Assembly (NCBI GenBank): GCA_030037405.1
Contig: JASHRK010000387.1
Span: 1-9,095 of the forward strand
Source of the DNA: Acidimicrobiales bacterium
GTDB taxonomy: Bacteria; Actinomycetota; Acidimicrobiia; Acidimicrobiales; Bog-793
Direction: 5' to 3'
Length of the DNA: 9,095 nucleotides
Shown: positions 5,071 through 9,095 of the stretch, one piece after another
Numbering within the stretch: the stretch's first letter is position 1
Layout: each line of letters opens with the position of its first letter
Translations under genes and position numbers: made by a program
Notes under the pieces: model-generated
Seen by the model: the letters and a program-made list of their open reading frames with translations, nothing else
Database searches by the model: none
What the model was told of the DNA's origin: nothing

Positions 5071-8000
5071 GTGCCCGAGTCGGATCCTCTTGCCGGCTTT
5101 CATCCCGCCGTGGCGGAATGGTTCCGACGCACGTACCCGGGCGGCCCGACGGAGGCGCAGGCTGCGGGGTGGCAGGCCGTTGCCGCAGGCGAGGACACCC
5201 TCATCGCCGCCCCCACTGGTTCGGGCAAGACGCTCGCGGCCTTCCTCGTGGCGATCGACCGTTGCTACAAGTCGGCCGCGCGGGGGGAGGAGAGGCGGGG
5301 AACGGACATCGTCTATCTCTCGCCCCTGCGGGCCCTCACGGTTGACGTTGCCGAGAACCTGTCCCGTCCCCTCGCCGGCATCGCCGAGGTCGCCTCGGAG
5401 CTCGGTTACGAGGCGCCCGAAGTGAGAGTTGCCGTCCGGAACGGGGACACGCCCCAGGCGGAGCGGGCTGCGATCCTTCGCCACCGTCCCGAGATCGTCG
5501 TCACGACGCCCGAGTCGCTCTATCTCATGCTGAGCTCGCTGCGCGGGAGGGACCTCCTCGGGTCGGTTCGCACCGTCATCGTCGACGAGATCCACGCTCT
5601 TGCTCGCGACAAGCGCGGCTCGCATCTCGCGCTCAGCCTGGAGCGCCTCGAGCGCGCCGTACGGTTGTGGCAGGCGGCCCACGACCAGGCCGGCGCCACG
5701 GCCGGGTCTTTCGCTAGGCCCGTCCGGATCGGTCTCTCGGCGACCCAGCGCCCGATCTCGGTGATCTCGCGGTTGCTCGTCGGTGCAGGTCGTGATCGCA
5801 GCGACCGCGCCGGCGACCCGCTCTGCACCGTCGTGGACGTCGGCCACGCCCGCGAGCTGGACGTGGCGATCGAGCTCCCCGACGACGAGCTCGGCGCCGT
5901 TTTCACCCACGAGCAGTTCGCGGCCGTGCTCGAGATGATGGCCGCTCACATACGCGCGCGGCGGACGACGCTCGTGTTCGTCAACACCCGGAGGCTTGCC
6001 GAGCGGGTGGCGCACCGCCTCGGCGAGCTCGTGGGCGAGGATCTAGTGCAGGCTCACCACGGGAGCCTGTCGATGGACCGCCGGCTCAGGGTGGAGTCGC
6101 GCCTTCGCGCCGGAGAGCTGAAGGCCGTCGTGGCGACCGCCTCTCTCGAGCTCGGCATCGACGTCGGCCCTGTCGAGCTCGTCTGCCAGCTCGGGTCTCC
6201 GAGGGCGATCGCGACATGGCTGCAGCGCGTCGGCAGGGCCCACCACCACGTCGGCGGCGTGCCGACAGGCCGCCTTTATCCTCAGACCCGGGACGAGCTG
6301 GTCGAGTGCGTCGCCCTTCTTGCCGCGACCCATGCCGGGGCTCTCGACGCCGTCACGGTTCCGGTAGCGCCTCTCGACATACTCGCCCAGCAAATCGTCG
6401 CCGAGGTGGCGGCCTCGGGCCCCGACGGGATCGGCGAGGACGAGCTCTTCTCGCTCGTCAACGCAGCGGCGCCCTACTCCCAGCTCGATCGGGACTCCTA
6501 CGAGGAAGTCCTCCGTCTCGTCTGCGACGGCGTGCAGACCGGTCGTGGGCGAAGAGGCGCCTACGTCCACCGCGATCTCGTGAACAGGGTCCTGCGTCCC
6601 CGCCGAGGAGCAAGGCTCACGGCGACGACGTCGGGCGGCGCCATCCCCGAGCTCGCCGACTACCGGGTCGTCCTCGAGCCCGAGGAGACCCTTGTCGGGA
6701 CCGTCAACGAAGACTGGGCGATCGAGTCCATGGCAGGCGACGTCTTCCTGCTCGGCAGCCACACCTGGCGGATCCGCCGCGTCGAGTCCGGCACGGTGCG
6801 GGTCGTTGACGCCGAAGGAGCCTCGCCCACCGTGCCTTTCTGGCTCGGCGAGGCTCCCGCACGCACGGCCGAGCTGTCGGCCGCCGTCTCCGAGATCCGG
6901 GCGGCAGTCGAGACGGCGATCGACGGCGGGGCGGATGCGGGCGCCGCCGTCGAGCAGGTGAAGCGGGTCGCAGAGGTGGACGATCACGCCGCCCGGCAGG
7001 TTGTCTCGTACCTTGGCGCTGCCAAGAGAGAGCTCGGTTGCCTCCCGACGCTCGAGAGGTTCGTCGTGGAGCGTTTCTTCGACGACACGGGCGGCATGCA
7101 GCTCGTGGTCCACTCGCCGCGAGGGGGCCGGGTAAACCGAGGGCTCGGCCTGGCGCTGCGCAAGCGCTTTTGCCGGTCGTTCGACTTCGAGCTCCAGGCG
7201 GCGGCGAACGACGACGCCGTCGTGCTATCGCTCGGGCCTCAGCACTCGTTCCCGCTCGAGGACGTCGTCGACTATCTCTCCCCCCGCTCGCTTGCCGACA
7301 CCCTCTCCCAGGCGGTGCTGCCGACGCCGATATTCGCCTCGAGATGGCGATGGAACCTTTCCCGTTCTCTCGTCGCTCCGAGGTTCCGCGGTTCCCGGCA
7401 CTTGCCCGCCGCCATCCAGAGGATGGAGGCCGACGACCTGATGGCGGCGATCTTCCCCATGCTTGCCGCTTGCCAGGAGAACGTCACCGGGCCGATCGAG
7501 ATCCCCGACCACCCCGTCGTCCGCCAGACTATCGACGACTGCATGACCGAGTCGCTCGATCTTGGCGGGCTCACGGGCGTGCTCGAGGCTCTCGAGAAGG
7601 GAAGTCTCGAGCGGCGCCTCGTCGACTCGGTGGCGCCTTCCGTCCTCGCCGAGGAGATCCTAAACGGGCGGCCGTACACGTACCTCGACGATGCGCCACT
7701 GGAGGAGCGCCGGGCCCGGGCGGTGCAGATGCGACGGGGGGTCCCCCTCGAGGCAACAGACCTCTCCCGCCTCGACCCGTCAGTCGTCGCAGCCGTGGCC
7801 GAGCAAGCCCGTCCCGATCCCCGCGACCCCGAGGAGCTGCACGACCTCCTCATGAGCCACGTGCTCCTCGAGCCGAGCCGGGAGCTCGAGCCCTTCTTCG
7901 CGCGACTTGCCGCACAGGGAAGAGCCGTCACTGTCACGGGTGCGGGGGCTGCGAGAAGCTGGGCCGCCCTGGAGCGCAGGCCTGCGATCGCCGCGCTGCA

Positions 8001-9095
8001 CGAGGGAGCGAAGTTCGAGCCGGACCTCGAAGCCCCCTTGGGTCCCGCAGGTGCGAGGAACCCGTTGCCCGAGGACGTCACCGCCGAGATGGTGCGAGCC
8101 GCTCTTGTGGCGTCGGAGCCGCTTACGGTGCTGGAGCTGGCCAAGCGCATCCAACTGGGCGGGGAGAGGGCGGGCGAGGTCTCGAGCGCTCTCGCCCGGC
8201 TGGAGCACGAGGGCTCCATCCTGCGGTGCCACGTAGGAGATGACCCGGCAGAGCGCTACGCGGCCCGCCATATTCTGCAACGAGTCCACGCCCGCATGCG
8301 CGACGGCGCCCGCCGCTCGGTCGAGGCGGTGAGCCCGAGCCAGCTCATGCGCTTCCTCGCGGTCTGGCAGCACGCGGGCCCGGGCAACCGGGTCATCGGC
8401 ACTGGCGGCCTGGTTGAGGTGGTCGAGCAGCTGCAAGGCTTCGATGCCGCCGTCGGAGCCTGGGAGTCCTCGATCCTGCCGACTCGTGTGGCCTCGTACC
8501 AGCCCGCGATGCTCGACGAGCTCTGCTCACGTGGCGAGGTCGGTTTCGGCCGTCTCGGCCTCCAAGCCGCGGGGGCGGAGCCCCCCGGAGCCGAGCCAGG
8601 CGTCGAGCGCGGCGCCGAGCCCACCGGCGTGGCTACGCCGGCTGGCCGCCGACCCGGGCTGGCCCCTTCGCCCTCCACCCCGATCACCTTCTTCCGTCGT
8701 GAGGACACCGAATGGCTGCTCGCCGCCCTGAGAGGGGACGCCCGTCCGCAGGATCCGGAGTTGGGGGCGCCGCTCGATGTCATAGCGGCGCTTGGAGATC
8801 GCGGGGCGCTGTTCCTGACAGACCTGTGCAGCCTCACGGGGCGCATGCCGATCGAGGTCGCCGACGCGCTATGGGACGGGATCGCACGTGGCCTCGTCAC
8901 GGCCGACAGCTTCCAGGCTGTTCGGGCTCTTCTCGGCGGCAGGGGATCGCTCGGCAACCTGGTCCGCGAGTCGGCCGGCGTCACCCGGCCGGTGAGGAGG
9001 CCTGGGCGTACGTCCCGACCGGGTCGTGCTGGTCGCCCGTCTCGCCTGCGACCGGCACTCTCGGGTGGACGCTGGTCGCTTCTCGGTGACCTTCG
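5071..9095 (+). CDS. lhr: Lhr-family SF2 ATP-dependent helicase, 3'-truncated
   Basis: The frame is open from GTG 5071 to the right edge (1,341 codons, no stop). Mycobacterial and E. coli Lhr have about 1,500 residues, so perhaps 150-200 are missing. Helicase motifs in order: Walker A A-P-T-G-S-G-K-T (47-54), S-P-L-R-A-L (84-89), T-T-P-E-S-L (145-150), D-E-I-H (172-175), L-S-A-T-Q (222-226), V-F-V-N-T-R-R (302-308), A-T-A-S-L-E-L-G-I-D-V-G (355-366) and Q-R-V-G-R-A (385-390). The Lhr-specific region shows P-L-D-I-L-A-Q-Q-I-V-A (434-444) and F-W-L-G-E-A-P-A-R-T (590-599). Lhr is a 3'-to-5' translocase that unwinds RNA:DNA hybrids and is linked to DNA repair. A Pro/Gly/Ala/Glu-rich linker (about 1165-1202) with three G-A-E-P repeats interrupts the C-terminal domain, and the last 50 residues are Arg-rich. 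A LexA box and a leaderless -10 precede it. Confidence 0.95.
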   Translation, partial: MPESDPLAGFHPAVAEWFRRTYPGGPTEAQAAGWQAVAAGEDTLIAAPTGSGKTLAAFLVAIDRCYKSAARGEERRGTDIVYLSPLRALTVDVAENLSRPLAGIAEVASELGYEAPEVRVAVRNGDTPQAERAAILRHRPEIVVTTPESLYLMLSSLRGRDLLGSVRTVIVDEIHALARDKRGSHLALSLERLERAVRLWQAAHDQAGATAGSFARPVRIGLSATQRPISVISRLLVGAGRDRSDRAGDPLCTVVDVGHARELDVAIELPDDELGAVFTHEQFAAVLEMMAAHIRARRTTLVFVNTRRLAERVAHRLGELVGEDLVQAHHGSLSMDRRLRVESRLRAGELKAVVATASLELGIDVGPVELVCQLGSPRAIATWLQRVGRAHHHVGGVPTGRLYPQTRDELVECVALLAATHAGALDAVTVPVAPLDILAQQIVAEVAASGPDGIGEDELFSLVNAAAPYSQLDRDSYEEVLRLVCDGVQTGRGRRGAYVHRDLVNRVLRPRRGARLTATTSGGAIPELADYRVVLEPEETLVGTVNEDWAIESMAGDVFLLGSHTWRIRRVESGTVRVVDAEGASPTVPFWLGEAPARTAELSAAVSEIRAAVETAIDGGADAGAAVEQVKRVAEVDDHAARQVVSYLGAAKRELGCLPTLERFVVERFFDDTGGMQLVVHSPRGGRVNRGLGLALRKRFCRSFDFELQAAANDDAVVLSLGPQHSFPLEDVVDYLSPRSLADTLSQAVLPTPIFASRWRWNLSRSLVAPRFRGSRHLPAAIQRMEADDLMAAIFPMLAACQENVTGPIEIPDHPVVRQTIDDCMTESLDLGGLTGVLEALEKGSLERRLVDSVAPSVLAEEILNGRPYTYLDDAPLEERRARAVQMRRGVPLEATDLSRLDPSVVAAVAEQARPDPRDPEELHDLLMSHVLLEPSRELEPFFARLAAQGRAVTVTGAGAARSWAALERRPAIAALHEGAKFEPDLEAPLGPAGARNPLPEDVTAEMVRAALVASEPLTVLELAKRIQLGGERAGEVSSALARLEHEGSILRCHVGDDPAERYAARHILQRVHARMRDGARRSVEAVSPSQLMRFLAVWQHAGPGNRVIGTGGLVEVVEQLQGFDAAVGAWESSILPTRVASYQPAMLDELCSRGEVGFGRLGLQAAGAEPPGAEPGVERGAEPTGVATPAGRRPGLAPSPSTPITFFRREDTEWLLAALRGDARPQDPELGAPLDVIAALGDRGALFLTDLCSLTGRMPIEVADALWDGIARGLVTADSFQAVRALLGGRGSLGNLVRESAGVTRPVRRPGRTSRPGRAGRPSRLRPALSGGRWSLLGDL

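Noticed and set aside
5008..8436. Open frames antisense to, or out of phase with, lhr (5008-6015 -, 6043-7113 -, 7038-8243 +, 7272-8219 -, 7780-8436 -)
   Set aside because: The lhr frame is open for 1,341 codons with all helicase motifs in order; the others are composition shadows.
1..9095. tRNA or rRNA genes, CRISPR arrays, insertion sequences, defence islands
   Set aside because: Looked for by eye on both strands; no cloverleaf, spaced repeat array, transposase motif or terminal inverted repeat was found. The only defence-like element is the single vapBC pair.

Overview
This high-GC window looks like the chromosome of an actinobacterium. The grounds are an actinobacterial-type Lhr helicase, a VapBC pair, a MeaA-type mutase, a secreted protein of a family I recognise from Streptomyces-like genomes, a Gram-positive-type LexA box, and several promoters whose spacing implies leaderless mRNAs. 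I cannot place it below phylum; a deep-branching or metagenome-derived lineage is possible.

Layout. Positions 1-701 (+) hold the C-terminal part of a phospholipase D-like protein with two HKD motifs. Converging on it from the minus strand is a complete type II toxin-antitoxin pair: vapB (1158-1352) overlapping vapC (754-1167), with a promoter/operator region at about 1353-1390. Further along the minus strand is a two-gene metabolic operon: hbd, a 3-hydroxyacyl-CoA dehydrogenase (3465-4322), then meaA, a B12-dependent acyl-CoA mutase probably acting on ethylmalonyl-CoA (1496-3451). Next on the minus strand is a small secreted protein gene (4409-4877), broken by an apparent single-base frameshift at a run of six C. 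A divergent intergenic region (about 4878-5070) carries an array of 11-bp direct repeats and a perfect LexA-type box. The rest of the window (5071-9095, +) is one long ORF for the SF2 helicase Lhr, cut off at the right edge.

How the parts work together. hbd and meaA fit acetyl-CoA assimilation through the ethylmalonyl-CoA route or C4/C5 acyl-CoA supply, but the linking crotonyl-CoA carboxylase/reductase gene is not here. vapBC is probably an autoregulated module. lhr is probably under SOS control, because the LexA box lies directly upstream of its -10 element.

The most notable pattern is that the three transcription-unit heads (vapB, hbd, lhr) each have a TANNNT hexamer exactly six bases before the start codon, the geometry of leaderless transcripts. 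The internal genes vapC and meaA have Shine-Dalgarno sequences instead. I found no RNA genes, CRISPR array, insertion sequence or clearly novel multi-gene system. The long open frames antisense to meaA, hbd and lhr look like high-GC shadows.
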